Below are positions 1 to 8,810 of a stretch of DNA of 64,000 nt, piece by piece. The notes under the pieces were generated by a model that saw nothing but the letters and a program-made list of their open reading frames with translations, made no database searches and was not told the origin of the DNA. This DNA comes from Bizionia paragorgiae (GTDB lineage: Bacteria > Bacteroidota > Bacteroidia > Flavobacteriales > Flavobacteriaceae). A program made the position numbers and the translations under genes. Every line of letters starts with the position of its first letter. The first letter of the stretch is position 1. The stretch is taken from NCBI RefSeq assembly GCF_900107625.1, contig NZ_FNQK01000008.1, forward strand, positions 116,577 to 180,576. Reading direction: 5' to 3'.

Positions 1-38
1 GCTGGTTCTTTATCGGTTTAGGGGTAAGAGGTAAAAAT

Positions 39-78
39 AAAGCCATAAATTATTCTAAATTGAATATTTATGGCTTTT
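39..78 (-). terminator. Intrinsic terminator downstream of catalase
   Basis: A perfect 12-bp inverted repeat pairs 39-50 (aaagccataaat) with 66-77, leaving a 15-base loop. Read on the minus strand it follows the catalase stop codon and is followed by a T-rich run, as expected for a Rho-independent terminator. It could also stop transcription entering from the left on the plus strand. Confidence 0.65.
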
Positions 79-105
79 GGTTACTTGTTATTTGAATTTG
101 TAAAA

Positions 106-1620
106 CTACCCGTTGCTAGGTTTTGGGGCCCATCTATCATAAGGTGTCATGTCGAAGTTATTCACTTCATCCATAGTTAACCCTAATGCTTTTGCAACAC
201 CTTCTCCATATTCAGCATCGGCTTTATAACAGTTTCTTATATGGCGTATCTGAATAAACTTTTCTGCACCACCAACTTGAGCTGCAGTGTTTTTAAATAG
301 GACTTCTGCTTTGCCATCGGCTTTAATAATGCGGAATAAATCACCAGGCTGTGTGTAGTAATCTTCATCATCATCTCTAAAGTTATGAGCGTAAGCATTA
401 CCTTCTAATTCTAAAGGCGGTTCTTTAGCGTCTGGCTGTTCTTGCCATAGGCCATAGCTATTCGGGTTGTAATGTTTGGTACCACCATGGTTACCATCTA
501 CACGCATAGTTCCATCTCTATGATTAGAGTGGTACGGGCAGGTTGGTTTATTTACCGGAATCTGATAATGGTTGACACCTAATCGGTAACGTTGTGCATC
601 GCCATACGAGAATAATCGACCTTGAAGCATTTTGTCTGGCGAGAACCCGATTCCAGGAACAATATTGGTTGGATTAAAGGCAGCTTGCTCTACATCTTGA
701 AAATAGTTCTCGGGATTTTTATTCAATTCGAACTCACCAACAGGAATTAGTGGGAAGTCTTTTTTAGACCATACTTTTGTTAAGTCGAAAGGGTGGAAGC
801 GGTAGGTTTTTGCCTGTTCTTCCGTCATGACTTGAATGTACATTTTCCACTTAGGGAAATCTTTTCTTTCGATGGCATCAAACAAATCGCGTTGCGATGA
901 TTCTCTGTCCATTCCCACAACTTTCATTGCTTCTTCATCAGATAAGTTTTCAATACCTTGTTGTGTCACGAAGTGAAATTTTACCCAATGCCTTACATTG
1001 TCTTTATTAATAAGGCTGTAGGTATGACTTCCAAATCCGTGCATGTGACGGTAACCTTTTGGAATACCGCGATCACTCATTGTTATAGTCACTTGGTGCA
1101 AGGACTCAGGAAGTAGGGTCCAGAAATCCCAATTATTATTTGCGCTACGTAAGTTTGTTTTAGGGTCGCGTTTAACAGCACGGTTTAAATCTGGGAATTT
1201 CATCGGGTCACGGAAGAAAAATACAGGTGTATTATTTCCTACTAAATCCCAAATGCCTTCATCGGTATAAAATTTTAATGCAAATCCGCGAATGTCCCTT
1301 TCCGCATCTGCGGCACCACGTTCTCCGGCCACCGTAGAAAATCGGCTAAACATTTTTGTTTGCTTTCCGACTTCGCTAAAGATATCGGCTTTTGAATATT
1401 TTGAAATATCATGTGTCACCGTAAAAGTTCCGAATGCTCCAGAGCCTTTGGCGTGCATTCGTCTTTCAGGAATGACCTCTCTATCAAAGTTTGCCATTTT
1501 TTCAAGAAACCAAGCATCTTGCATTAAGAGTGGTCCACGAGGTCCTGCCGTTTGTACGTTTTGATTATCTCCAACCGGAGCACCGGTTTGCCGTGTTAAT
1601 TTTGGTTTTTTATCGTCCAT
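106..1620 (-). CDS. katA: Catalase (monofunctional haem catalase)
   Basis: Decomposes hydrogen peroxide to water and oxygen; presumably cytoplasmic, since no signal peptide is visible. The 504-residue length is that of small-subunit (clade 3-like) catalases. The catalytic His is H56 in [12 protein letters not shown], the distal Asn lies in [10 protein letters not shown] (129/130), and the proximal haem-ligand Tyr is Y339 in RLFSYGDAQ. The protein ends shortly after the core, so there is no C-terminal flavodoxin-like domain. The gene is monocistronic: a terminator lies just downstream at 39-78, and the upstream neighbour has its own terminator. I saw no convincing OxyR-type site in the short upstream region. 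The family assignment is secure; the symbol katA is by analogy. Confidence 0.95.
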   Translation of the reverse strand: MDDKKPKLTRQTGAPVGDNQNVQTAGPRGPLLMQDAWFLEKMANFDREVIPERRMHAKGSGAFGTFTVTHDISKYSKADIFSEVGKQTKMFSRFSTVAGERGAADAERDIRGFALKFYTDEGIWDLVGNNTPVFFFRDPMKFPDLNRAVKRDPKTNLRSANNNWDFWTLLPESLHQVTITMSDRGIPKGYRHMHGFGSHTYSLINKDNVRHWVKFHFVTQQGIENLSDEEAMKVVGMDRESSQRDLFDAIERKDFPKWKMYIQVMTEEQAKTYRFHPFDLTKVWSKKDFPLIPVGEFELNKNPENYFQDVEQAAFNPTNIVPGIGFSPDKMLQGRLFSYGDAQRYRLGVNHYQIPVNKPTCPYHSNHRDGTMRVDGNHGGTKHYNPNSYGLWQEQPDAKEPPLELEGNAYAHNFRDDDEDYYTQPGDLFRIIKADGKAEVLFKNTAAQVGGAEKFIQIRHIRNCYKADAEYGEGVAKALGLTMDEVNNFDMTPYDRWAPKPSNG

Positions 1621-1758
1621 TTTTGAATGTTTTTAAAGTGAATACGTATTGCGAATGAAGTTACGATATTTTTAATACTTTAAAAAATGATAATATATCA
1701 GCGGCAGGGGTGTATAGAGCCAATGAGGTGAATTCAGTACGGGGTTTTTTATCACAAT

Positions 1759-1790
1759 AAGGTTCTTATTCACCCGTGAATAAGAACCTT
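1759..1790 (-). terminator. Strong hairpin terminator
   Basis: A 15-bp perfect inverted repeat pairs 1759-1773 (aaggttcttattcac) with 1776-1790 around a two-base centre. It lies directly downstream of the minus-strand gene ending at 1841 and upstream of catalase, so it should separate the two transcription units. On the minus strand a T-rich stretch follows. Confidence 0.7.
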
Positions 1791-1840
1791 TATTATAATC
1801 GTTGTGCTAATGTATTAAGAATTGTGTTTAAAATAATTAG

Positions 1841-2563
1841 CTACAGTTTTGTTCTAATTTCTACTGTATGGTCTTCGGTAATAGTCATCCATTCTTCCAC
1901 CATTTTCTCCCAGCTACCAACGCCGTTTAGTTTTTCGTGAGCCTCTTTAGTTTTCCAATCGACATCGAGATCTGCATACTTATCTAAATTCCAAAGTAGC
2001 GCTACATCAAAAGATTTTGCGGTATGTATTTGATTGGTATAGACTAAAAAGGCGCGATTGTTCATGGTTTCGTATGTGGCTCTTAGCTTCTCTATTAGCG
2101 CTTTAAACTCTTTACTTTTTCCACGCTTAACGTCTACTGCCCAGACAATATATTTGTTAGATTTCTTAAAAATATCAACACCTGTCGATAGTTTTTCGTC
2201 GTAAGCCCAAAGTCCGATATTGCCATATCTTTCTACAGTAGGATCTACGGTTTTATTCCAATCATCATCATGTCCTCTATCTGAAGTCGGACGTGAGTCT
2301 AGTGATGCATAGGTGCCTCTCATCACCCAAACATACCATCCAGCACGATCGCCGTATTCTACACGTCTAAGTACGGCGTGGTGGGAGCCCACAGGGTGAA
2401 ATTTGTTGTTATGTTGCGCTATGGCGTTTTCAAATTGTGTGCTCATTCCTGTTTTTGGAAGGATGTACACGGTCTCAGAAATTAATGTTGGTTTTTTGTC
2501 TGTCTGCCCAATGGCAACGAAGCAGAAAACCAACAGAGCGAATGTTAGTAAAACTTTTTTCAT
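1841..2563 (-). CDS. Secreted protein of unknown function, possible NIPSNAP/dimeric alpha-beta barrel type
   Basis: This 240-residue protein begins with a Sec signal peptide (about residues 1-19, ending AIGQ), so it is periplasmic or secreted. The mature part has two halves that look alike: each has a beta-strand pattern with Trp/Tyr-rich segments (around WYVWVMRGTY and YIVWAVDVKRG), then a helix with a conserved charged run. That resembles tandem ferredoxin-like/dimeric alpha-beta barrel folds such as NIPSNAP or stress-response barrel proteins. I see no catalytic motif. It is transcribed alone toward catalase with a terminator between, so functional linkage is not implied. Function unknown. 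Confidence 0.8.
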   Translation of the reverse strand: MKKVLLTFALLVFCFVAIGQTDKKPTLISETVYILPKTGMSTQFENAIAQHNNKFHPVGSHHAVLRRVEYGDRAGWYVWVMRGTYASLDSRPTSDRGHDDDWNKTVDPTVERYGNIGLWAYDEKLSTGVDIFKKSNKYIVWAVDVKRGKSKEFKALIEKLRATYETMNNRAFLVYTNQIHTAKSFDVALLWNLDKYADLDVDWKTKEAHEKLNGVGSWEKMVEEWMTITEDHTVEIRTKL

Positions 2564-3174
2564 GACTTTCTATAGTATTGATTCTCTTTAAGATAGTTAT
2601 AAATACCCTAAATAGACTATAAAACATGAGGGAATGTAAGTGTAAACGATTGTTTGTCAGTGATTTATTACATGAGTTAAGTGTTTTTGTTTGCTATAAT
2701 ACATCTAAGATATTATTATATTTATTATTAAAAATATGTCCATCGTATTTCTCACTCGAAGTCTTACATGACTCCTCTAATAATGTAAATTAAGATTACA
2801 TCTCTTAATTTTTTAATCGGCTTAATGATTTATTTAAGGTTAAAATACTATCTAATTATTTTTAATAGATTAGTATATAATAATTCATTTTTTCAAATAT
2901 ATTCGCCGGCCTATTTTCAAGTGAATTTGGTCTTCATTTGTATTAGTTGTTTGTTATTTGATTTTAATATTAAAATGGAATAAATTGTAGGTGTTAAAAG
3001 ATAAAAACCTTTTAATTAATGTATTATAACGTTGATATGTGTTGTTTGTCGATGATAATCACTATATTTCGGCCTGATTAAAATAGAATCAAATAATATG
3101 ATCTCGATAAGATCATCGGATGGTGAAGATAGTGGCCTACATTTTAAGCCTTGTTTTAAGAATATAAATTAATA
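2564..3174. other. Long AT-rich intergenic region with no gene
   Basis: These 611 bases separate two divergent transcription units. I found no plausible reading frame, tRNA-like fold or strong hairpin. A near match to the -7 box (tatatttc, about 3061-3070) lies roughly 110 bases before the Hpt start, but its -33 spacing is poor. The length suggests room for regulation of the downstream glycan operon. Confidence 0.5.
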
Positions 3175-3549
3175 ATGAAAATATCAAATACTAGTTATGT
3201 AGATCTGGGACCTTTACAAGAAGAGGTAGAAGGGAATATGATGATTTGTAAACTGCTTATAAATTCTTTTATTAAAGATATTGATGACTTTGTTAGTAAA
3301 ATGACAAAAGAATTACAAGCTGATAATTTAGAAGGATTATATCATGCGGCTCATAAAATAATACCCAGTTTAAGAATATTTAGGGTTGAAAAATTAGAAC
3401 CAATTATGCTTGAATTAGAGAGAGAGCTAAGAGGTTTAGCTGATTTGGAAGAGGTAAAAACAAAAATATATTTTAGTCTGACAGTTTTTACTCAGGTTAA
3501 AGTTGAATTACAAAATGAAATAACACGAATAGATGATGAAGCGACATAA
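3175..3549 (+). CDS. Hpt-domain phosphotransfer protein
   Basis: A small, all-helical 124-residue protein with no signal peptide, consistent with a stand-alone histidine phosphotransfer (Hpt) domain. The probable phospho-acceptor is H60 in the segment YHAAHKIIPSLRIF, which aligns with the usual AHxLKGSA motif; the KG pair is replaced by I-P, a variant that appears familiar in Bacteroidota Hpt proteins. It is the first gene of the 3175-10067 unit and overlaps the next gene (a receiver) by 17 bases, so the two proteins are probably made together. Hpt domains shuttle phosphoryl groups between receiver domains; here the likely partners are the adjacent receiver and the receiver at 10245-10664. 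Confidence 0.8.
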   Translation: MKISNTSYVDLGPLQEEVEGNMMICKLLINSFIKDIDDFVSKMTKELQADNLEGLYHAAHKIIPSLRIFRVEKLEPIMLELERELRGLADLEEVKTKIYFSLTVFTQVKVELQNEITRIDDEAT

Positions 3550-3919
3550 AATAGTTTTGGCTGAAGATAATTCAACGCTTTCTCTACTTTTAAAATATAA
3601 ATTAGAAAAAGAAGGTTATGAACTGTTAATAGCTGCAGATGGAAAGCAAGCTATAGATTTAGTTGAAAGTTATAATCCCGACTTAATACTAACAGATATA
3701 ATGATGCCTTATTTTAGCGGATTGGAAGTTATTAGTCATGTAAGAAATAAGCTTAAGAAAAAAACACCGATTGTTGTTTTTTCGTCTGCTGGTCAGGAAG
3801 ATATGGTTCTTAAAGCGTTTAGTTTAGGGGCTAGCGATTTTATGACAAAACCTTTTAGTCCAAATGAATTAGTCATTCGTATAAAACGATTGTTTAGTGA
3901 ATTTAAAACGATAGGTTAG
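3533..3919 (+). CDS. Single-domain response regulator (CheY-like)
   Basis: The 128-residue protein is one receiver domain and nothing else. Acidic residues E11/D12, phospho-acceptor D55 in LILTDIMMP, S84/S85 in VVFSSAG and K106 in MTKPF are all in place. There is no DNA-binding or enzymatic output domain, so output is probably through protein contact. The start overlaps the Hpt gene by 17 bases; a second ATG three bases on is equally possible. The stop TAG shares its last base with the GTG start of the HEAT protein, suggesting translational coupling. An obvious hypothesis is that the phosphorylated receiver acts on the HEAT protein or the GT2 synthase. Confidence 0.9.
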   Translation: MMKRHKIVLAEDNSTLSLLLKYKLEKEGYELLIAADGKQAIDLVESYNPDLILTDIMMPYFSGLEVISHVRNKLKKKTPIVVFSSAGQEDMVLKAFSLGASDFMTKPFSPNELVIRIKRLFSEFKTIG

Positions 3920-4839
3920 TGCATATCTATGATTACATAGTAGGTGCTTTTCAGGAAGCTCCCTTTTTAATTCAGATTTCTTTGGTTGTAGTGGTGGCTA
4001 TGATAATAACCATTGTTATTCTTATCATAGGATTAAGAGCCACCCGTAGCTTGTTAAAAATCAAGGATAAGGAGATTGCAAATTACAAAACGCAATATGA
4101 AGCCTTAATTGTAGACTTTCTATATTCTGGTGATGATTCTGATGAAATGAGTAAAAGCCAACGCTCGATAATTATAAAATTAAAATCTGGTGTTCGAATC
4201 CCTTCACGGCAAAAAAGTATCATTACCATTTTAAGTAGTTTGATGGATGAGGTCTCTGGAGAAATGTCTGATGATATAAAATCACTTTACCGTAAAACGG
4301 GACTTGCAGGTCATGCAAGACACCGATTAAAAAGTAAAAAATGGCATATTGTTACCAAGGCCATCTGGGAGTTACGTCAGTTTGGAGTTTATGAAGGACA
4401 AGAGGAGGTGTCTAAGTTTATTACCCATCACAAGCGAGAAGTTAGAAAAGAAGCTCAGTTGTATACTGTAGATTTGTTTAAGTTTGAAGGGCTTTCATTT
4501 TTAGATGATTTAGAATTGCCTCTATCTGAATGGCATCAGCTTCAATTACTCGAAGCATTGATGACAGAAGGTAATCCAAAAATTTGTGATATTAAACCAT
4601 GGTTGCGTTCGCCTAATGTGAGCGTGATATTGTTTGCGATTAAATTAGCAAAAATTTACAATCAATTTGAAGTTAAAGAAGAGCTTATTTCATTATTAGC
4701 GCATCCTAACAAAGAGGTTAGGAGTGCTGCCATTTCAGTTTTAAATGATTTGTTTGGCTATGAAACCGAAGAATTATTACAACTATCTAAAGATGCCTTT
4801 AGTTATGAGGAGGTCCACGTACGAACTGCGGAGTTGTAG
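3919..4839 (+). CDS. Membrane-anchored HEAT-repeat protein
   Basis: This 306-residue protein starts with GTG at 3919, overlapping the previous stop codon by one base (TAGTG). A single membrane helix (about residues 15-43, ending IVILIIGLRATRS) is followed by a charged linker and a helical-repeat region from about residue 80. Paired helices such as HARHRLKSKKWHIVTKAIWELRQF and HKREVRKEAQLYTVDLF resemble HEAT repeats, so this is probably a cytoplasmic protein-binding scaffold. It lies between signalling genes and a membrane glycosyltransferase, so I infer it links the receiver to the synthase. No enzymatic motif is seen. The C-terminus ends soon after a repeat, so truncation cannot be excluded. 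Confidence 0.75.
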   Translation: MHIYDYIVGAFQEAPFLIQISLVVVVAMIITIVILIIGLRATRSLLKIKDKEIANYKTQYEALIVDFLYSGDDSDEMSKSQRSIIIKLKSGVRIPSRQKSIITILSSLMDEVSGEMSDDIKSLYRKTGLAGHARHRLKSKKWHIVTKAIWELRQFGVYEGQEEVSKFITHHKREVRKEAQLYTVDLFKFEGLSFLDDLELPLSEWHQLQLLEALMTEGNPKICDIKPWLRSPNVSVILFAIKLAKIYNQFEVKEELISLLAHPNKEVRSAAISVLNDLFGYETEELLQLSKDAFSYEEVHVRTAEL

Positions 4840-4909
4840 GAGGCACTTCTTATCGCAAAGTAACCCTAAAAAATAGTACACCCAACCCCAAAAAAAAGTT
4901 ACCCCATAA

Positions 4910-6349
4910 ATGGAATCGAGTACCATTAAAATAATATTAGAAGTATTTCATTACTTGTTTTTTATCTGTTCTTTTTTGGCTATTCTTTCTTATATTTTAT
5001 TGTCTATAATATCAGCAAGAGAAACCATAGAGTATGTAAAGAAAAATAGTTTTGTTAATTATAAACACATTCTATCTTCTCCTATATCGCCTTCAATAAC
5101 TATAATCGCACCAGCATATAACGAGAGCTTAAATGTTGTCGAAAATGTTCGGTCTTTATTATCTAATCATTACCCTAACTATAATGTTATTATTGTAAAT
5201 GATGGTAGTTCGGATGATAGTTTAGAAAAATTAATTGAAGCTTACGATTTGGAGTATGTAGACTATGAAGTGGATGAAAAGGTTAAAACACAGCCTTTTC
5301 GAAAAGGTGTTTTTAAGTCAAAAAATCCAGCCTTCGAAAAACTGATAGTTGTTGATAAAGAAAATGGGGGTAAAGCGGATGCCTTAAATATGGGACTTAA
5401 TATTAGCGATAGTAAATATGTGGCTTGTATTGATGTAGATTGTTTATTATTAGAAGATGCACTTCAAAAAATGATTAAGCCCTTCTTGGAAGCGACAGAC
5501 CATAAGGTGATTGCTGCAGGGGGGGTGATAAGAATAGCAAATTCTTGTGTGATTAAAGGCGGGAAATTAATAGAGGTTAACTTACCTAAAAACCTGTTGG
5601 TTCAAGCTCAGATTTTGGAATATCTAAGAGCTTTTTTATTAGGACGAATGGCGTGGAGTAGATTAAATGGTTTGCTAGTAATTTCTGGTGCCTTTGGAAT
5701 CTTTGATAAATATATAGCTTTAGAAGTAGGGGGGTATGATACTAATACTGTTGGAGAGGATATGGAGATTATTGTGAGAATGAGAAGGCATATGGAAGAA
5801 AAAAATGAAAAATATAAGGTGGCTTATATTCCGGATCCTTTATGTTGGACGGAAGCTCCGGATAACTATAAAACTTTAATTTCTCAACGTAACCGATGGA
5901 CACGTGGTACGATTGAAACCCTACGAAAACATCGAAAAATAGCGTTTAATAAAAACTATGGGAAATTTGGACTTATTAGTTACCCCTACTGGTTAATTTT
6001 TGAGCGCTTGGCACCCATTATTGAACTGGTAGGTCTTTTATATTTCGGTATTCTAATAGCTTTTAATCTTGTGCATTGGGAGTATGCCGTATTATTTATT
6101 GCTTTAGCCTACCTGTTTTCAGTTCTGTTTTCTCTTGTTGCTTTGTTTTCTGAAGAATTAACGTATAATCAATACAAGAAAAAAGGTGTGGGAATAAAAT
6201 TAATCCTCCTTTGTATTATAGAACCAATTATTTTGCATCCCGTAATATTATATGCGGCGATTAGAGGGAATATCGATTATTACTTTAACAAGACCAAAAA
6301 ATGGGGTGCCATGGAGCGAAAGGGAATGAGTAGTGGAGAAACAAATTAA
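4910..6349 (+). CDS. Processive family 2 glycosyltransferase, membrane (PgaC/YaiP-like)
   Basis: Predicted polysaccharide synthase of the inner membrane, using a nucleotide-sugar on the cytoplasmic side. The 479 residues contain one N-terminal helix (about 13-35), a GT2 domain (about 60-340) and about three C-terminal helices (360-455). All processive GT2 motifs are present: D98 in VNDGSSDD, the DxD at D175/D177, the ED pair E283/D284, and QRNRW at 326-330. This is the architecture of PNAG and hyaluronan-type synthases. It precedes an LTA-synthase-like enzyme by 24 bases, and a YaiO-type outer-membrane protein follows; in E. coli yaiP (GT2) and yaiO are neighbours too. The sugar made cannot be read from sequence. 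No PilZ domain is visible. Confidence 0.9.
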   Translation: MESSTIKIILEVFHYLFFICSFLAILSYILLSIISARETIEYVKKNSFVNYKHILSSPISPSITIIAPAYNESLNVVENVRSLLSNHYPNYNVIIVNDGSSDDSLEKLIEAYDLEYVDYEVDEKVKTQPFRKGVFKSKNPAFEKLIVVDKENGGKADALNMGLNISDSKYVACIDVDCLLLEDALQKMIKPFLEATDHKVIAAGGVIRIANSCVIKGGKLIEVNLPKNLLVQAQILEYLRAFLLGRMAWSRLNGLLVISGAFGIFDKYIALEVGGYDTNTVGEDMEIIVRMRRHMEEKNEKYKVAYIPDPLCWTEAPDNYKTLISQRNRWTRGTIETLRKHRKIAFNKNYGKFGLISYPYWLIFERLAPIIELVGLLYFGILIAFNLVHWEYAVLFIALAYLFSVLFSLVALFSEELTYNQYKKKGVGIKLILLCIIEPIILHPVILYAAIRGNIDYYFNKTKKWGAMERKGMSSGETN

Positions 6350-6373
6350 TAGTTTTGAATTTAATTATATTAT

Positions 6374-8797
6374 ATGACGTTTAACATAAAAAAGGAAACA
6401 CTTTTAAATTATCTCAACCTCACCTTAGCACTTGTTTTTGTCTATTGGGTAATGACTGTCTATGAGGTTGTGCTATCTAAGACTAGCGTGTCTACCGATG
6501 TCTCGATAGTTAGTATTCTTTTATATAAATTCTTAAATGATTTTTGGACAGGCCTTTTTCTAGGGCTTGTCGTACTGCCTCTATTTTTAATTATAGTGCT
6601 ATGGCGCAAAAAGTTAGCAAATGTAGTTGTACTCATTCTATTTTCTTTAGGCATTATAATACAGTTTGCTTTAGTAAAATACAGTCTTACAACTTTACTA
6701 TTTTTAGGAGCTGATATTTTAGGTTATTCGTTTGATGATGCTGTTAATACAGTAGGGAGTTCTGAGTCGATTTCACTGGTTTACTTTCTGCCCTTTATTG
6801 TTTTCCCTGCTTTACTTTTGGTATTCCGTTATCTGCTTAACGCCTATGCCGACTGGCGTATTGTAGCAGGCACCACATTGGTACTTTTTGTCGGTTTTGG
6901 AATCCTAGGTTTTTCAGTGCCAGAAGCAACGTCAGATTCATTTCAAAACAAAACAGCGTTTTTTGTCAGCGATATCTTAAAATTCCAAAGAAATGCTAGT
7001 GAAATTAGTGCCTTAAATTTTGAGGAAAGAACAGATTACCCTTTATTAAAACCTTTTAATAGCCCCGATGTGTTATCTCCATTTCTAAATAGTAATGAGG
7101 AGAAACCTAATATTGTTGTGATTGTTGTAGAAGGTTTAGGTAGTGAGTTTGTTGCAAATAACCAATACGGTGGTTTTACTCCTTATTTAGATGAATTGAT
7201 TAGTAAGTCGTTATACTGGGAGAATTTTGTGAGTACCACAGGGCGCTCTTTTGGTCTTTTACCTTCCTTATTTGGATCCTTGCCTTTTGGAGAGACGGGG
7301 TTTTTAGAACTAAAAGATACGCCATCTCATTTGTCATTAATAAACATTTTGAAAGCTAATGGCTATTACACGTCCTTCTATTCTGGAGACGCTTCTAGTT
7401 TTGACAGGAAAATTAACTTTCTAGAGTATAATGGTATCGATAACCTTATCGACGAAAGTAAATACGGGTCAGAATTTAGTAAAACAAAAGCTAATGATGG
7501 CGGATTTTCTTGGGGCTACCCAGACGGAGAAATCTTTAAGAAAACCCTTCAAACACAAAGTTTAGAAAAGCAGCCGCGATTAGATATTGTAATGACATTA
7601 ACAAATCACGAGCCTTTTGAGTACCCAAGCAAAGAGCGGTATATGTCAGAGGTAGATGACCTAGTTAAAGCGTCTCAGAAAACGGAAGCTTTAAAATCCA
7701 AACTGCTAAGTCATCGCGATATTTTTGGAAGCCTCTTGTATATGGATGCGAGCCTTAAAGAGTATATGGAAGCCTATTCAAAGCGACCTGATTATAAGAA
7801 TACTATTTTTATGATCACGGGGGATCACCGCTTGATTCCTATCGCCATGAAAGATAAGCTTTGCAGGTATCATGTCCCTTTTTTAATCTATAGTCCCATG
7901 TTAAAAAAGCCTATGCAGTTTAAATCGGTGTCCTCACATTGGGATGTTGCTCCTAGTGTACTGAGCTACCTAGTAAGTAACTATAAGATTAACCCAATAA
8001 ATGAAACGGCTTGGTTAGGTAAAGGATTGGATACTGTTAAGGCTTTTAGAAACGTAAATACAATTCCTTTAATGCGCTATAAAGGGGATATAAGTGATGT
8101 TATTTATAAGGAGTATTTGTTGTCTGGTGATGAATTGTATTCCATTAACGAGCGATTTCAAACGTCTAAAGTAGATGATGACGCTCTGAATAAAACAATA
8201 ACAGATTCACTTAGAGCGTTTAAAAGGCTAAATGCATATGTGACACAGCAAAATAAAATTTATCCAGAAGCACTTAATGTGTATTCGGAAGCTCCGGTTG
8301 CCTTTACTTCAGAACAATTAGCTATAATTACTAAGCATGCCGAAGGGAAAAATTTCGATGAACTTTTTGTTACGGCCCGAGATCTAGCTTTCGAAAAAGA
8401 ATATGATACGGCTGTATTGCTCTGTGATTATATTTTAAATGAATTACCTAATTACTCGGAAGTACGAACCTTAAAAGGGCGTATGCAGGCATGGCAAGGG
8501 GATTATACCAAAGCGGAGCGCATATTAAAAGATGCTCGAAATAGATCTCCATTTGCCGATAATGTCTATTTGGCGCTTTTAGATTTGTATTGGTGGTCTG
8601 ATCAAGATCAAAAATCAGAATCTGTTTTTAAGCAGGCCTTAAAAAACGAGCTTAAAAATCCAGAGATAGCCCTTAAAATGGCAAAGGCGTATCAGCGTAT
8701 CAACAATATTCAAAAGTCAGCTATTATATTAGATAGTCTTATTCAAACCTATCCGGATTCTACGAGATTTAAAACTTTAAAAAACAGCTTGCCATAA
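6374..8797 (+). CDS. LTA-synthase-like membrane phospho-transferase/sulfatase-fold protein with C-terminal TPRs
   Basis: The 807 residues show about five N-terminal membrane helices (15-180), an alkaline-phosphatase/sulfatase-superfamily domain (about 245-535) facing the periplasm, and a TPR tail (about 665-800). Domain landmarks typical of LtaS/MdoB enzymes are E253 in VVIVVEGLG, a GRSFGLLPSLFGSLP block, TNHEPF at 410-415, D484/H485 in ITGDHR, and H522. The nucleophile position in the GRS block appears to be Ser292 instead of the usual Thr. Such enzymes transfer phosphoglycerol or phosphoethanolamine from lipids to glycans, so it may decorate the polymer made by the upstream GT2. The TPR tail aligns with the N-terminus of the next gene product. 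The exact reaction is unknown. Confidence 0.8.
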   Translation: MTFNIKKETLLNYLNLTLALVFVYWVMTVYEVVLSKTSVSTDVSIVSILLYKFLNDFWTGLFLGLVVLPLFLIIVLWRKKLANVVVLILFSLGIIIQFALVKYSLTTLLFLGADILGYSFDDAVNTVGSSESISLVYFLPFIVFPALLLVFRYLLNAYADWRIVAGTTLVLFVGFGILGFSVPEATSDSFQNKTAFFVSDILKFQRNASEISALNFEERTDYPLLKPFNSPDVLSPFLNSNEEKPNIVVIVVEGLGSEFVANNQYGGFTPYLDELISKSLYWENFVSTTGRSFGLLPSLFGSLPFGETGFLELKDTPSHLSLINILKANGYYTSFYSGDASSFDRKINFLEYNGIDNLIDESKYGSEFSKTKANDGGFSWGYPDGEIFKKTLQTQSLEKQPRLDIVMTLTNHEPFEYPSKERYMSEVDDLVKASQKTEALKSKLLSHRDIFGSLLYMDASLKEYMEAYSKRPDYKNTIFMITGDHRLIPIAMKDKLCRYHVPFLIYSPMLKKPMQFKSVSSHWDVAPSVLSYLVSNYKINPINETAWLGKGLDTVKAFRNVNTIPLMRYKGDISDVIYKEYLLSGDELYSINERFQTSKVDDDALNKTITDSLRAFKRLNAYVTQQNKIYPEALNVYSEAPVAFTSEQLAIITKHAEGKNFDELFVTARDLAFEKEYDTAVLLCDYILNELPNYSEVRTLKGRMQAWQGDYTKAERILKDARNRSPFADNVYLALLDLYWWSDQDQKSESVFKQALKNELKNPEIALKMAKAYQRINNIQKSAIILDSLIQTYPDSTRFKTLKNSLP

Positions 8798-8810
8798 ACC
8801 GCATACTATT

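Noticed and set aside
4840..4909. HEAT gene continuing through this stretch after a frameshift
   Set aside because: The 70 bases are A/C-rich with stops in all forward frames and contain no HEAT-like residues, so a normal end is assumed.
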